Assembly (NCBI GenBank): GCA_030068525.1
Contig: JASJOS010000008.1
Span: 248,001 to 312,000, forward strand
DNA length: 64,000 nt
Direction of reading: 5' to 3'
From: Xanthocytophaga flava
GTDB taxonomy: Bacteria > Bacteroidota > Bacteroidia > Cytophagales > 172606-1
Shown: piece by piece, positions 1 to 9,346 of the stretch
Position numbering within the stretch: position 1 is the stretch's first letter
How the letters are laid out: every line of letters starts with the position of its first letter
The notes under the pieces: generated by a model
Databases searched by the model: none
What the model was told of the DNA's origin: nothing
Seen by the model: the letters and a program-made list of their open reading frames with translations, nothing else
Made by a program: the position numbers and the translations under genes

Positions 1-523
1 AACCAGGATCATTCACCATGACCAGTACAATTTTGCCTTTGGCGTCCAAGCCTGCATAGTCATTCCAGTTGTATTCGGGAGCTACTACACCATATCCAGC
101 AAAAACTAATTCGTCTTTATTTAATGAAATCACCGAATCTGTTTTCTCGGTCCAGATCACATAGTCAGTAAAACCTTTCAGTTCAAAGCTTCCTTTAGTA
201 CCTTGTACCTGCATACTTGGTGCTGCTTCTGTAGCTATGTTAACCATTGGCACATCCTGTACGTAACTATTGCCATTCCCTGGCTCTAAGCCCATAGAAG
301 CAAATTTCTGCTCCAGAAACTGTACTGTTTTTGTTTCTCCGTCAGTAAAGGGTTTACGTCCCTGAAAGTCATCAGAGGCTAGTACACTGATATTTTTACC
401 AAGACTATCTGCGCTGAAGGCTGATAGTCCATCTCCTCCTGTAGCGGATTCTGTTGTTTTCTGGCTGCAGCCAGTTAAAGCAAGAACTGCAACACAGCCT
501 AAAATAAGAATTCGATAGTTCAT
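1..523 (-). CDS. M28-family peptidase lipoprotein, N-terminal part (truncated by window edge)
   Basis: This reading frame starts at the ATG at 523 and is still open at base 1, so only about 174 residues are visible. It begins with a hydrophobic stretch ending in a lipobox (residues 12-19, LALTGCSQ), so it is probably an outer-membrane or periplasmic lipoprotein. The segment around residues 35-75 (short motifs ISVLASDDFQGR and FLEQKFASMGLEP) is the usual entry to M28 aminopeptidases of the Bacteroidota, followed by a PA-like insert with FAGYGVVAPEYNWNDYAGLD. The zinc ligands lie beyond the window and cannot be checked. It follows the GH43 gene on the same strand after 109 bases. The family call rests on pattern recognition of the N-terminal part only. 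Confidence 0.75.
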   Translation of the reverse strand, partial: MNYRILILGCVAVLALTGCSQKTTESATGGDGLSAFSADSLGKNISVLASDDFQGRKPFTDGETKTVQFLEQKFASMGLEPGNGNSYVQDVPMVNIATEAAPSMQVQGTKGSFELKGFTDYVIWTEKTDSVISLNKDELVFAGYGVVAPEYNWNDYAGLDAKGKIVLVMVNDPG

Positions 524-632
524 ATGTTATCAGAATTTGGTTAGGTGACACGTATAATTGGTCGGAAAAATAAAAGATATTTTCTGATACGAATGTAGTT
601 GTATCAAAATAGTATTAGTCTTTTGGTCTAAT

Positions 633-1664
633 CTATTTGCTTTCAGAAGGTGCTGGTAGCTCTTCTTTTATAGAAACCGGAATTCCCAGATTGGGAGTGC
701 CGTCTGCATTCCATGTAAATTTCTGCATACGAGGAGATCGTTTTCCTCCACATCCATCACCCGGATTGTCATTAGCATGATAGAGTATCCAATCTTCTTT
801 TCCATCAGGAGAGGTAAAGAATGAATTATGTGCGGGGCTGTATACCCCATTTGCCTCTGAAGTTGTAAATATAGGTTGAGGATGCTTTTTCCACTGATCT
901 GGATTGAGTAAATCGTGGCCTTGTAGTTCTAGCAAACCCAGAGAATAGTGATCTGTCCAGCAACCACTAGCAGAGTAGACAATAAATACCTTGTCACCAT
1001 GTTGAAGGAACTGGGGTCCTTCATTTACATATACTTCAGGGCCGCCTTGCCACCTTCTTTCCCACTCAAGGGTAGGGGAGGAGAGCTTTATCCGTTCTCC
1101 TTCCATAGTGTAGGGATTTTTCATCCTGGCTATATAGATATCTTGCTGGCCGTTTTTATCACCTTCCCATCCAGACCAGATCATATATAGCTGATTTTTA
1201 TAGGTGAAAACATCTCCATCAATAGCCCATTTATCAGAAGGAGTGGCAAGTTTGCCTTTAAATTTCCATTCTCCCTGAAAAGGATCTTCTGAACTGTTTT
1301 CTATCACATACATTCGGTGATTATTGTTATCTCCATCATCCGCTGCATAATAAACATACCACTTTCCATTTATGTGGTGTACTTCAGGTGCCCAGAGTTC
1401 TTTTGAATGTTTAGTATTTTGAGGGGGTTGCCAGATAATTTTTGTTTCACCTTGCTTTAGGTTAGCCAGGTTTTTAGTTTTTCGTAATTGTAAACGGTCA
1501 CCTCCGATACTGTTTGAATAGTAGTAATAGCCTTTATAATAAGTGCTATACGGGTCAGCTCCTGAAGGTAGTAAAGGATTGGAAAAGGTTTGTTCCTGAG
1601 CTTTTAGATTAGTCAGGAATGAAAAATAAAATACTGTAGTGATAGCTAGCAAAAAATGTTTCAT
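633..1664 (-). CDS. GH43 family glycoside hydrolase, arabinofuranosidase type
   Basis: A 343-residue secreted enzyme with a signal peptide (residues 1-22, ending LKAQ). The five-bladed GH43 fold is indicated by the three expected acidic residues: Asp37 in GADPY as the general base, Asp149 in WAIDGD as the pKa modulator and Glu215 in VNEGP as the general acid. The overall pattern, with ELWAPEVHHINGKWYVYYAA near residue 90, is that of GH43 enzymes acting on alpha-L-arabinofuranosyl linkages. It should release arabinose from side chains or from arabinan in the periplasm or at the cell surface. It is the last enzyme of PUL-1, 167 bases downstream of the GH30 gene and separated from it by a terminator-like hairpin. 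The exact GH43 subfamily and linkage cannot be fixed by eye. Confidence 0.9.
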   Translation of the reverse strand: MKHFLLAITTVFYFSFLTNLKAQEQTFSNPLLPSGADPYSTYYKGYYYYSNSIGGDRLQLRKTKNLANLKQGETKIIWQPPQNTKHSKELWAPEVHHINGKWYVYYAADDGDNNNHRMYVIENSSEDPFQGEWKFKGKLATPSDKWAIDGDVFTYKNQLYMIWSGWEGDKNGQQDIYIARMKNPYTMEGERIKLSSPTLEWERRWQGGPEVYVNEGPQFLQHGDKVFIVYSASGCWTDHYSLGLLELQGHDLLNPDQWKKHPQPIFTTSEANGVYSPAHNSFFTSPDGKEDWILYHANDNPGDGCGGKRSPRMQKFTWNADGTPNLGIPVSIKEELPAPSESK

Positions 1665-1773
1665 GAAGGAAGTGTTAAAAGTGTCTTCCCAAATTTAAAA
1701 GTTTTTTGCTTTTGAAAAGCGAAGGGGAAAGCAGATTACTTACCTGGCTTTTTTGAAGGGATTTTCAGAATCG

Positions 1774-1811
1774 TTTTTACAAGCCTCTAATATCAATGAG
1801 GCTTGTAAAAA
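1774..1811 (-). terminator. Terminator-like hairpin after the GH30 gene
   Basis: A 14-bp perfect inverted repeat (TTTTTACAAGCCTC / GAGGCTTGTAAAAA) with a 10-base loop lies 20 bases past the GH30 stop. On the minus strand the stem ends in a T run, as expected for an intrinsic terminator. GH43 may then need readthrough or its own promoter. Confidence 0.7.
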
Positions 1812-1831
1812 CAAAAGCTTGTTCTATTAAT

Positions 1832-3418
1832 CTACATATCACCTATAAGAGTCACAATGGACTTTTTGGGAATTGTAATGGCTTGTCCGGCTGTTATAGT
1901 AGCTAATGGTTTAAGTGTTTCATCCATTCCAGAGCCAGTAAGGTAGGGTTTCCATTTCTGAACACTTCCTCCTTCCGTTTGAGGCAGAATATTCGCATCA
2001 CTGTTGGAGTTATTGACCAGGACAGTGATAAGTTGTTTTTCATCAGCAGAAACATAAGAAGAAATCATCACACCATTTACATTGTTTACATCCCGGTTGT
2101 CAGAGGTGACCGTCACACGTTGTGAGCCAGGACGAATGAATCGGCTAAAATTGCCTAGTGCCCACATCAACCGGGTCTCTTCTACTTGTCCATCTGTTTT
2201 GTTTTTGGTGGCGTAAATCAGTCCGTCTTTATAGTCATACGCTGTAACAGCCAGCCACCAATGCCAGGCCGATGCATTGGCTATTGCCAAATCATGATGT
2301 ATCAATCGTGCTACATACAGGGCAGGTGTCATACCCGTATCTTTACCAGATGGAGTTACTTCCTCCTGATCTCCCAGTAAACAATACTCACTTTGCCAGA
2401 ATTCAAGGGGCACACTGGCTGTTGGAATGGCGGCTGCAACTTTCTGGCGTACACTTTTTAAGGTTTCCGCTGGAGCTGATGTAAAGTAGCTATGTCCAGA
2501 TATAACCTTATCTACATGAGAGAGATTACCTACATACAAAGGTGACTGATTATTGAAAAACGTATAAATCTGTTCACCACGAGTAGGCTTATCGGCTTTC
2601 TCATACAGATAATTCAGTTTGGCTGCTTCTGCCAGTTTAACCTTTACTGAAAGGTTTTGTGTTGTAAATACAGAGTCAAGTATCTTCGTAATAGCCGTTA
2701 TCTCTGTATTAGTGTAAGGAGTTCCTTCCTGTCCGTTGCCTGTCCAATCCCATTGAGGTTCATTGAATGGACTCAGATAAGTGAAAGGTAATCCATCACT
2801 GGAAAATTGTCGGGATACATCCGCTAGAAACTTAGCAAAAGCAAGATACTTTTCTGGTGCAATATTAGCCTGTTCTCCATTAGACGAAAATGCCTTGCCA
2901 TTTTTTGTTAACTGGATAGGAGGACTATTGGTAAATCCTATAAACTGTTCTACGCCCCGCTGTTTAGCGGCCTGCATAAACCAACGTTGACCAGACTGTT
3001 TCGACCAGTCATAACTCATATCTGCTTTTAAAAAGCCTTCTGTTTGTCTCCATTCATCTGAAATATTATTCTGTATCGCGCTTCCGGCTCCAATATTAAA
3101 TCGCCAGCAGCTTAAACCAATTCCTTTGGGTTTGCCATTGGCATCATTTTCCATACTGAATAACCAATCCGCAACTTGTTCTTTTTTTTCTTGAGGCCAG
3201 TTGCCAATGAATTGACACGTCCACGCATCAGAAGCTCCAAAGTTACGGATGTACTGCTGCCGTTGATCCAGATGGATAATGACTGAATTTTTTATACTTG
3301 AGGTTTGTAGTTGTTTCTGATTGTGTATCGAACAGCTCGCCAGAAGTAAAGTAAAGGAAAACAAGCTTATGAGAGTCCACTGGGGTGTCTTTTTCAGAGG
3401 TAATAAAGAGATATTCAT
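1832..3418 (-). CDS. GH30 family glycoside hydrolase lipoprotein
   Basis: A 528-residue retaining glycoside hydrolase of clan GH-A. The N-terminus has a lipobox at Cys29 (LLLASC), which predicts membrane anchoring. The GH30 signature residues are visible: NFGASDAWTC at 59-68, the acid/base Glu220 in SPFNEPQWDW and the nucleophile Glu344 in EFWQSEYC. The catalytic barrel covers about residues 45-430 and the C-terminal beta domain is about 435-528, which is a complete length for the family. Bacterial GH30 members include xylanases, beta-1,6-galactanases and others; the subfamily cannot be assigned here. It sits between susD-1 and GH43, so it is probably the main endo- or exo-acting enzyme of PUL-1. 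Pairing with an arabinofuranosidase suggests an arabinose-decorated galactan or xylan. Confidence 0.85.
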   Translation of the reverse strand: MNISLLPLKKTPQWTLISLFSFTLLLASCSIHNQKQLQTSSIKNSVIIHLDQRQQYIRNFGASDAWTCQFIGNWPQEKKEQVADWLFSMENDANGKPKGIGLSCWRFNIGAGSAIQNNISDEWRQTEGFLKADMSYDWSKQSGQRWFMQAAKQRGVEQFIGFTNSPPIQLTKNGKAFSSNGEQANIAPEKYLAFAKFLADVSRQFSSDGLPFTYLSPFNEPQWDWTGNGQEGTPYTNTEITAITKILDSVFTTQNLSVKVKLAEAAKLNYLYEKADKPTRGEQIYTFFNNQSPLYVGNLSHVDKVISGHSYFTSAPAETLKSVRQKVAAAIPTASVPLEFWQSEYCLLGDQEEVTPSGKDTGMTPALYVARLIHHDLAIANASAWHWWLAVTAYDYKDGLIYATKNKTDGQVEETRLMWALGNFSRFIRPGSQRVTVTSDNRDVNNVNGVMISSYVSADEKQLITVLVNNSNSDANILPQTEGGSVQKWKPYLTGSGMDETLKPLATITAGQAITIPKKSIVTLIGDM

Positions 3419-3552
3419 AACCAGGTTTTAATTTAAAGCTTGTCAAGAGCTAGTTTATTTATGGGTTTGATTGGCATAAAGATATTTTCAGATGCTTCTT
3501 TGACTTATAAAGCTAGAGGTGAGTAGAGCGTTTCTTCTACTATAACAATACC

Positions 3553-3596
3553 CTGCCCAGTCTTTTTGAAAATATATTTTGAAAAAGACTGGGCAG
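3553..3596. repeat. 15-bp perfect inverted repeat between susD-1 and GH30
   Basis: CTGCCCAGTCTTTTT (3553-3567) and its exact complement (3582-3596) flank a 14-base A/T loop that is itself nearly palindromic. It lies 135 bases before the GH30 start codon. It could terminate or attenuate transcription between the susCD pair and the enzymes, or protect the 3' end of the susCD message. Confidence 0.8.
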
Positions 3597-3630
3597 AATA
3601 CTAAAAAATAAGCCTTTTCAGGTTATAGAC

Positions 3631-3663
3631 AAGAATGAAGGATCATTTTAAGCCTTCATTCTT
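3631..3663 (-). terminator. Hairpin directly after susD-1
   Basis: AAGAATGAAGG and CCTTCATTCTT form an 11-bp stem 13 bases past the SusD-1 stop codon. The minus-strand sequence after the stem is not a clean T run, so a partial terminator or mRNA-stabilising hairpin is more likely than a full stop. Confidence 0.5.
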
Positions 3664-3675
3664 TATAGTCTAGAA

Positions 3676-5364
3676 TCAATAGTTAGGACTTTGCTGTAGC
3701 TTGCCATTGGAAGCCTGAATTTCAGCAAGAGGGATCGGAAGCCAGTAGTGTTTCTCTTCAAACTTACGACCATCTAGGGCCACTTTGCGTGTATAGGCAA
3801 ATGTACCATCCGCATTTTTAGTAATAGTAATTCCATAAGCAGGTTGATTCTCTGTATCCATCGCTATTTTCCATCTGCGCACATCGTAGAAACGGTGTTC
3901 TTCAAATGCCAGCTCAACCTGACGCTCTCTTTGAATAGTCGTACGCATAGCAGTTTGTGATAATCCTGTAGGCAGGTCAGGCATTCCCGCACGATTGCGG
4001 ATTAGATTAATGGCCGAATATACAGAAGCATCTGGACCCACTGCTTCGTTTTGCGCTTCTGCATAGTTTAACAGAATCTCTGCATAACGTATATAAATCC
4101 AGGGTTGTGTTCCTGCAACATCCCAAGGATTGTCAATAGGTAGTTTTTCATCAATAAATTTCCGTAAATAATAGCCCGTTTTCGATGTGTTCCAGTTATC
4201 TTTTCCATCTTTGCTGTCTTTCCCACCTGGTGTAAAGGTCTCAACCTTACGATCCCGGTAGGTAGCGCCATTGTACATAATGGTAGCATAAAAGCGAGGA
4301 TCACGATCGGTATAAGGTGCTGATGCATGTGCACTATTATTCCAGTCAAAAGGCACCGCAGTGTTTTCATCTTCTACTACCTCATAGCTATCCACCAGGT
4401 TCTGGAGTGGCGTATTACCAGCCCAACCGCCATAACCGTTTGCTCCATTGGAGATTTCAAGACAAACATGTCGTGCTCCAATTACATACAGCCTTTCGAA
4501 GATAATTTCATTGCTGGATGGAGTCAGGAATAGTGATTGGTAATTGTTATGTAGTGAATAAGATCCCAGATCCATAACATCCTTTGCTGCTTTGGCTGCT
4601 GTTTCCCAGGACGAAGCTCCGTAAAGAGGACTCGCTGCATACAGCAACAACCGGGATTTTAGTGCAAGAGCAGCACCTTTGGTGGCGCGACCCAATGGCC
4701 ATGCAGAGGTGTTACCTGCCGGCAAATCTGCAGCGGCCTCTTCCAGTTGGGATACAGCATATGTAATTCCTTCAGCAATAGTACTTCTCTTAAAGAGCGA
4801 TTCATCTGTAAGATTATCACTTAGATAATATACTTTATCTCCCATCAAAACTACAGTTCCGTAATTTCGGATTAGGTCATGGTAACGGAATGCCCGGATA
4901 AATTTTAGTTCAGCAATCAGCATTTTTTTGCGGGATGCACTCATGGGAACATTTTCAATAATTTGAAGTGCATAGTTACATTCACGGATACTTCTGTAAC
5001 TGCGTGACCATATGGTTCCTGCTATACCTGTTGCTTCTGGTGAGAGAAGACCCCGATGAATAGCCCATGTATTATCATCGCTATTGTAAATAGCCTCATC
5101 CGTAATTGATCCCCACAAGGCATATTCGAAACCTCTTCCAAAGCCAGGATTTGTACCTTCTGCTTCCTTATCCTGTAGTTTAACTCCCATATAGCGGTTG
5201 ATAACATAATCTTCGAATAAAGAAGAGTCAGAGGTGATGGCGTCATCGGATATTCTGTCTGTTGTGTTCACATCCAGAAAATCTTCCTTACAGCTACTGA
5301 GAAATACAGTCATGCAAACAATCAATGTCAGCCAGATGTATGTGTTTTTTATATTGCGTTTCAT
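3676..5364 (-). CDS. SusD/RagB family nutrient-binding lipoprotein (SusD-1)
   Basis: A 562-residue outer-membrane lipoprotein with a lipobox at Cys25 (FLSSC). It starts with the standard SusD pattern FLDVNTTDRISDDA and has a TPR-rich helical core with SRSYRSIRECNYALQ near residue 115 and WIYIRYAEILLNYAEAQ near residue 440. It ends with RQVELAFEEHRFYDVRRWK and the family-typical KHYWLPIPLAEI near the C-terminus. Length and layout fit the SusD-like N-terminal and RagB C-terminal domains. It should sit as a lid on SusC-1 and bind the polysaccharide or oligosaccharide imported by PUL-1. It lies 66 bases downstream of susC-1 on the same strand. The substrate is not readable from the sequence. Confidence 0.95.
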   Translation of the reverse strand: MKRNIKNTYIWLTLIVCMTVFLSSCKEDFLDVNTTDRISDDAITSDSSLFEDYVINRYMGVKLQDKEAEGTNPGFGRGFEYALWGSITDEAIYNSDDNTWAIHRGLLSPEATGIAGTIWSRSYRSIRECNYALQIIENVPMSASRKKMLIAELKFIRAFRYHDLIRNYGTVVLMGDKVYYLSDNLTDESLFKRSTIAEGITYAVSQLEEAAADLPAGNTSAWPLGRATKGAALALKSRLLLYAASPLYGASSWETAAKAAKDVMDLGSYSLHNNYQSLFLTPSSNEIIFERLYVIGARHVCLEISNGANGYGGWAGNTPLQNLVDSYEVVEDENTAVPFDWNNSAHASAPYTDRDPRFYATIMYNGATYRDRKVETFTPGGKDSKDGKDNWNTSKTGYYLRKFIDEKLPIDNPWDVAGTQPWIYIRYAEILLNYAEAQNEAVGPDASVYSAINLIRNRAGMPDLPTGLSQTAMRTTIQRERQVELAFEEHRFYDVRRWKIAMDTENQPAYGITITKNADGTFAYTRKVALDGRKFEEKHYWLPIPLAEIQASNGKLQQSPNY

Positions 5365-5430
5365 GTAGTACTAGTTTATTTTTTAACAGAGATCCGTGAA
5401 TAGCTAATGGATGAGATGAAGTCTGATCTT

Positions 5431-8400
5431 TTAAAGTTGGACATTGACTCCCAGGTTAATAATCCGTTGCTGAGGGTAGAATTGCCCACTTTCGCTGTTT
5501 CCTTCAGGATCGTAATCTTTTACTTTGGATAGGGTAAATACGTTAAATGCATTGGCATATACTTTAACCATACCCAAGCCTAGTTTGGCAACCAGTGGGT
5601 GAGGGAGGGTATATCCTATGGAAACGTTTTTCAGACGTATAAATGAAGCGTTGTTCAACCAGAAGTTATTAGCATATAAACCGCCATTCACTGAAGAGGA
5701 AGCTCTTGTATCTACCCGCGGATAACTGCCATTTGGATTGGAAGGACTCCATCTGTTGTCAGCCCAGCTACTGTAGAAGTTACCTACATTCCCTGCTTCT
5801 GGTAATACATACTGACTAACTCTCGCCTGACCTGAAAACAGTAGGGATAGGTCAAAATTCTTCCAACCGGCATTCGCATTAAACCCATAGGTAATCTGTG
5901 GAATATTGCCATATTTAGTACGAACACGGTCATCAGCGGTGATTTTTCCATCATTGTTATAGTCCTGGATGATCAGGTCACCAACTTGTGCAACAGAAAG
6001 GTGAGGATATTTAGCCAAGTCAGCTTCTGAACGGAATATACCTACTGTATTGTAGAGTAGATAGGTGTTCAATGGACGTCCTGTTTGTTTTTGGTAATCT
6101 AATACGGAGCCTGCTTCATCAATGAATACAATCTCACTTTTAGCAAGTGCCATATTCGCAGAGACACCATACCAGAAGTTACCTCTGTGCTGATAGCCTA
6201 CTGTGGTTTCAAACCCTTGACTGTTTACCTTACCAATATTCTCAGAAGGTACCAATGAGCCACCGTAAGGGTTCACAATACCTGTTACACCAGGTATAGA
6301 GGCATTACGGGTAGCCAGAATATTGGAACGGTTTTGTTTAAAATAAATAAATTCCAGAGTGAAGTTACGTAGAAATGTAGCATTAAAGCCAATATCCGTT
6401 TTCTTAGCTGTTTCCCAGGTAATAGCTACATTGGCAAGTTTGGTTAGGTCGATACCGGCATGTTTGTCACTTCCAATAACATAGGTACTGTTAAAAGAAT
6501 AGTTATTGAAATATTGAAACATATCAACGTTATCATTTCCTAATTGTCCATAAGAAGCTCTGATTTTTAGGTCATTAATAAACGAAACATTATCTCTGAA
6601 CCAGTCTTCTTCTGAAACACGCCATCCTGCTGAAATAGCAGGGAAGTATCCGTAACGGTTGCCTCTGGGGAAGGTAGAAGATCCATCAATACGCATCTGT
6701 ACTTCTGCCAGGTATTTTTCTTTGAAGTTGTAGGCTATTCTGCCAATGTAGCTTCTTCTGGCAAAGTTATAGCTCGATCCTGAGTTGTTTCTGTCAGTAG
6801 CCGCAGATCCACCCTGTGATAATTCTGGCGTTTGAACAGTTGGATAATTCAGGCGAGAGGCACCAAATGTTTCTTTGTGTATTCTACTTTGTTCATACGC
6901 AACCAATGCATTAACAGAATGGTTACCAAATTGGCGTTGAAAATTAACCTTAAAATTGGCCGTATACATAGCCGTATTTTCCTGGCTTTGGGATAATGTC
7001 GCTGCTCCGGATGATCCTCCTGTAATGGTAGACTGATATGTATTGGAAGTATTATTATAGGAGTACAGCGTATAAGGCTTGTTAAATGTTTTGGCAAAGT
7101 TCCAGGTCCTGTCTCCAGCATAAAATCCATCTACTGACAATCCTTTTACTTTTGGTATAGTGTAGCTGGCCTTAAGAATACCATTGAAAACGTATATTGG
7201 ATTCACATTGGTACCACCAACATCAGTTACCATAACAACCGGATTGTTATTCTCTATTCCTGTAGATGGCAATCCATTAGGATAAGTAGCTATAGCAGTA
7301 GGATAAGCTCTGTAAATAGCACGGAAAATGTTACCTGCACTGGCTATAGGATATTGACGATCTTCCTGACGACCGGCAAGTGACAAGGATACTTTAAAAT
7401 TTTCTGTTATATCTGCATCTATATTTGACCGGAAGTTATACTGATTGTATTTGGTAGCCCCTTTTTTATAGATCCCATCCTGATAGATTTTCCCCAGAGA
7501 CAGGTAATACCGTATATTTTGTTGCCCACCAGATACAGACAGGTTATGTTGGTTCTGCAAAGAAACTTTTTTCAGTGTTTCTTTAGCCCAGTCGGTATTG
7601 GGATAATTGATAGGATCTGATCCATCCCGGAATTTTTGAATCTCTTCTTCACTGTAATGCTGAAACATACCACCAGATTTATTGTTATAGTAATCTATTT
7701 CGTTCTGAATTGCAGCATAAGTGGCGGCATCTGCCATTTTAGGGAGACGGGTAGGAGAGGAGAATCCCTGATTATAACTATAGGAAATGGTTGGTTTGCC
7801 AGATTTTCCGCGTTTGGTAGTAACAAGAATAACACCATTGGCAGCACGACTGCCGTATACTGCCGCAGAGGCATCTTTTAAGATAGATATACTTTCAATA
7901 TCGTTAGGGTTGAGACGCTCAAGTCCACCAAGTTGTCCGGGAATACCATCAATAACTATCAGTACATCGTTATTTCCAGTTGTTGCTAACCCCCTGATTG
8001 TAAAGCTACTTCCATCATAGCCAGGCTCACCACCACGGTTACTGGCAACTATACCCGAAAATCGCCCAGCCAAGGTATTTGACACGTTAGGCTGAGGGCT
8101 TTTAATCATGTCTTCTCCTTTGATCTGTGAGATAGAACCTGTAAGGGTTTCTTTCTTTTGTTCACCATAGCCCACTACTACTACTTCCGAGAGCGTTTGC
8201 AGGTCACGGGCCATGTTGATGGAAAGATTTGTCTGCTGCCCTACCGTTACTTCTTCTGTGGTAAAACCAATCGAGGAAAAAACAAGAATAACATCAGAGC
8301 CGGGTACTTCAATAGAAAAGTCACCAGTTGCATTTGTGGTAGTACCTTGTGTGGTACCTTTTATGATAACTGACACTCCTGGAATTTCTTCTCCTGTTTC

Positions 8401-8529
8401 GGTATTTTTTACTTTACCCTGTATGCGCTTTCCTGACTGGGCTGAAATCGTATTGGAGCTCAGATACAGGATTAATAACAGCAGCAGTAGGGTAACTTGC
8501 TTCAATTTTTTAGGTAGATAATAAATCAT
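5431..8529 (-). CDS. SusC/RagA family TonB-linked outer membrane protein (SusC-1)
   Basis: A 1032-residue TonB-dependent transporter. A signal peptide (about 1-31) is followed by the carboxypeptidase-regulatory-like domain (about 33-115, with GEEIPGVSVIIKGTTQGTTT), the connecting VVVVGYGEQKK segment and the plug domain. The plug ends near residue 245 with the diagnostic NDIESISILKDASAAVYGSR and NGVILVTTK. The remaining roughly 780 residues are the 22-stranded barrel, ending in INLGVNVQL with a C-terminal hydrophobic residue as in intact barrels. It imports the oligosaccharide captured by SusD-1. Its gene is the first of the PUL-1 transcript, 817 bases downstream of HTCS-1, and is presumably activated by that regulator. 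Confidence 0.95.
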   Translation of the reverse strand: MIYYLPKKLKQVTLLLLLLILYLSSNTISAQSGKRIQGKVKNTETGEEIPGVSVIIKGTTQGTTTNATGDFSIEVPGSDVILVFSSIGFTTEEVTVGQQTNLSINMARDLQTLSEVVVVGYGEQKKETLTGSISQIKGEDMIKSPQPNVSNTLAGRFSGIVASNRGGEPGYDGSSFTIRGLATTGNNDVLIVIDGIPGQLGGLERLNPNDIESISILKDASAAVYGSRAANGVILVTTKRGKSGKPTISYSYNQGFSSPTRLPKMADAATYAAIQNEIDYYNNKSGGMFQHYSEEEIQKFRDGSDPINYPNTDWAKETLKKVSLQNQHNLSVSGGQQNIRYYLSLGKIYQDGIYKKGATKYNQYNFRSNIDADITENFKVSLSLAGRQEDRQYPIASAGNIFRAIYRAYPTAIATYPNGLPSTGIENNNPVVMVTDVGGTNVNPIYVFNGILKASYTIPKVKGLSVDGFYAGDRTWNFAKTFNKPYTLYSYNNTSNTYQSTITGGSSGAATLSQSQENTAMYTANFKVNFQRQFGNHSVNALVAYEQSRIHKETFGASRLNYPTVQTPELSQGGSAATDRNNSGSSYNFARRSYIGRIAYNFKEKYLAEVQMRIDGSSTFPRGNRYGYFPAISAGWRVSEEDWFRDNVSFINDLKIRASYGQLGNDNVDMFQYFNNYSFNSTYVIGSDKHAGIDLTKLANVAITWETAKKTDIGFNATFLRNFTLEFIYFKQNRSNILATRNASIPGVTGIVNPYGGSLVPSENIGKVNSQGFETTVGYQHRGNFWYGVSANMALAKSEIVFIDEAGSVLDYQKQTGRPLNTYLLYNTVGIFRSEADLAKYPHLSVAQVGDLIIQDYNNDGKITADDRVRTKYGNIPQITYGFNANAGWKNFDLSLLFSGQARVSQYVLPEAGNVGNFYSSWADNRWSPSNPNGSYPRVDTRASSSVNGGLYANNFWLNNASFIRLKNVSIGYTLPHPLVAKLGLGMVKVYANAFNVFTLSKVKDYDPEGNSESGQFYPQQRIINLGVNVQL

Positions 8530-8870
8530 ACATGTGTTGATTAGGATGAATAAACAGACAGATAGCTTTTTTAAGAAAAAGGCTATCTTGTAAGGGTTAT
8601 ATAAAATGGTGTATGGTTTCTCAACTTTTAAGTTAAAGCCAGATGAGCCGGCTTTCTTATCTCTAAAAAGGTGTCTTTTATTTCATTGGTCGTTGTCTAC
8701 ACATTACATTGCTTCTCCGATTCTGGAAGAAGGATGATACTATGCTTTTCAGGTAAGAATACCTGCTGGCAATGAAGATGAAAAATGGTGGTGCCAAAAA
8801 AGACAATTGGCCTCTTCTGACCCCACCTCACCCCTTAAACATTCCAAATGTCAGTGAAAATGATTGGTTG

Positions 8871-8906
8871 AAGAGGGGGATAATTAACGAAAAAGAGGGG
8901 GTATAT
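8871..8906 (-). promoter_or_regulatory. Tandem direct repeat upstream of susC-1 (candidate HTCS-1 site)
   Basis: Two copies, AAGAGGGGGATAAT (8871-8884) and AAGAGGGGGTATAT (8893-8906), share the first nine bases and are exactly 22 bp apart, two helical turns. AraC-type domains such as the one at the end of HTCS-1 bind direct repeats on one DNA face. The site is 342 bases upstream of the susC-1 start, so a long leader or remote activation would be needed. Confidence 0.4.
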
Positions 8907-9289
8907 GTGGATTTATAGTAAGATTTGGGGTAATCTGATAAAAATTACAACAGTTGTACTATATCGGGAGAAAAATAGGCGATTTTAAGAAGGATGAGGA
9001 AGTGAAAATTTTATAGAATATGAGGCCGATTCATGTATAATCTATAAACAGGTAGACAAACTTTGTGGTTTCTTTATTGGGATTTCAGGATTTTCTATTT
9101 TGGTCACCAGACATTAAAGTATTTTTTCATCCGTTTTAACGGCAATAAACATTTAAGAAATGACTTGAAAAAATAGTCCGCTTTTGGGCTTTTTCATCAC
9201 CCCTTGGAGTATAACATCATGGAACTACTATGAGGTTTAATACGGACTCCCAGAATATGCTCAGCAAATAATAAACAAGTAATACATTA

Positions 9290-9334
9290 AATGCTTTCTA
9301 TAGAATAATCTATGCATCCAGTAGAAAGCATTTG
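9290..9334 (-). terminator. Terminator-like hairpin after HTCS-1
   Basis: AAATGCTTTCTA (9290-9301) and TAGAAAGCATTT (9323-9334) form a 12-bp stem starting 12 bases past the HTCS-1 stop codon. It would separate regulator transcription from susC-1. Confidence 0.6.
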
Positions 9335-9346
9335 ACCTGCAAATAG

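Larger units (their letters stand above)
8530..9346. other. 817-bp spacer between HTCS-1 and susC-1 (control region)
   Basis: No gene is supported in this stretch. It contains the hairpin after HTCS-1 (9290-9334), the tandem direct repeat at 8871-8906 and presumably the susC-1 promoter and a long leader. No exact Bacteroidota -7 box (TAnnTTTG) could be identified by eye on the minus strand. Confidence 0.6.
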
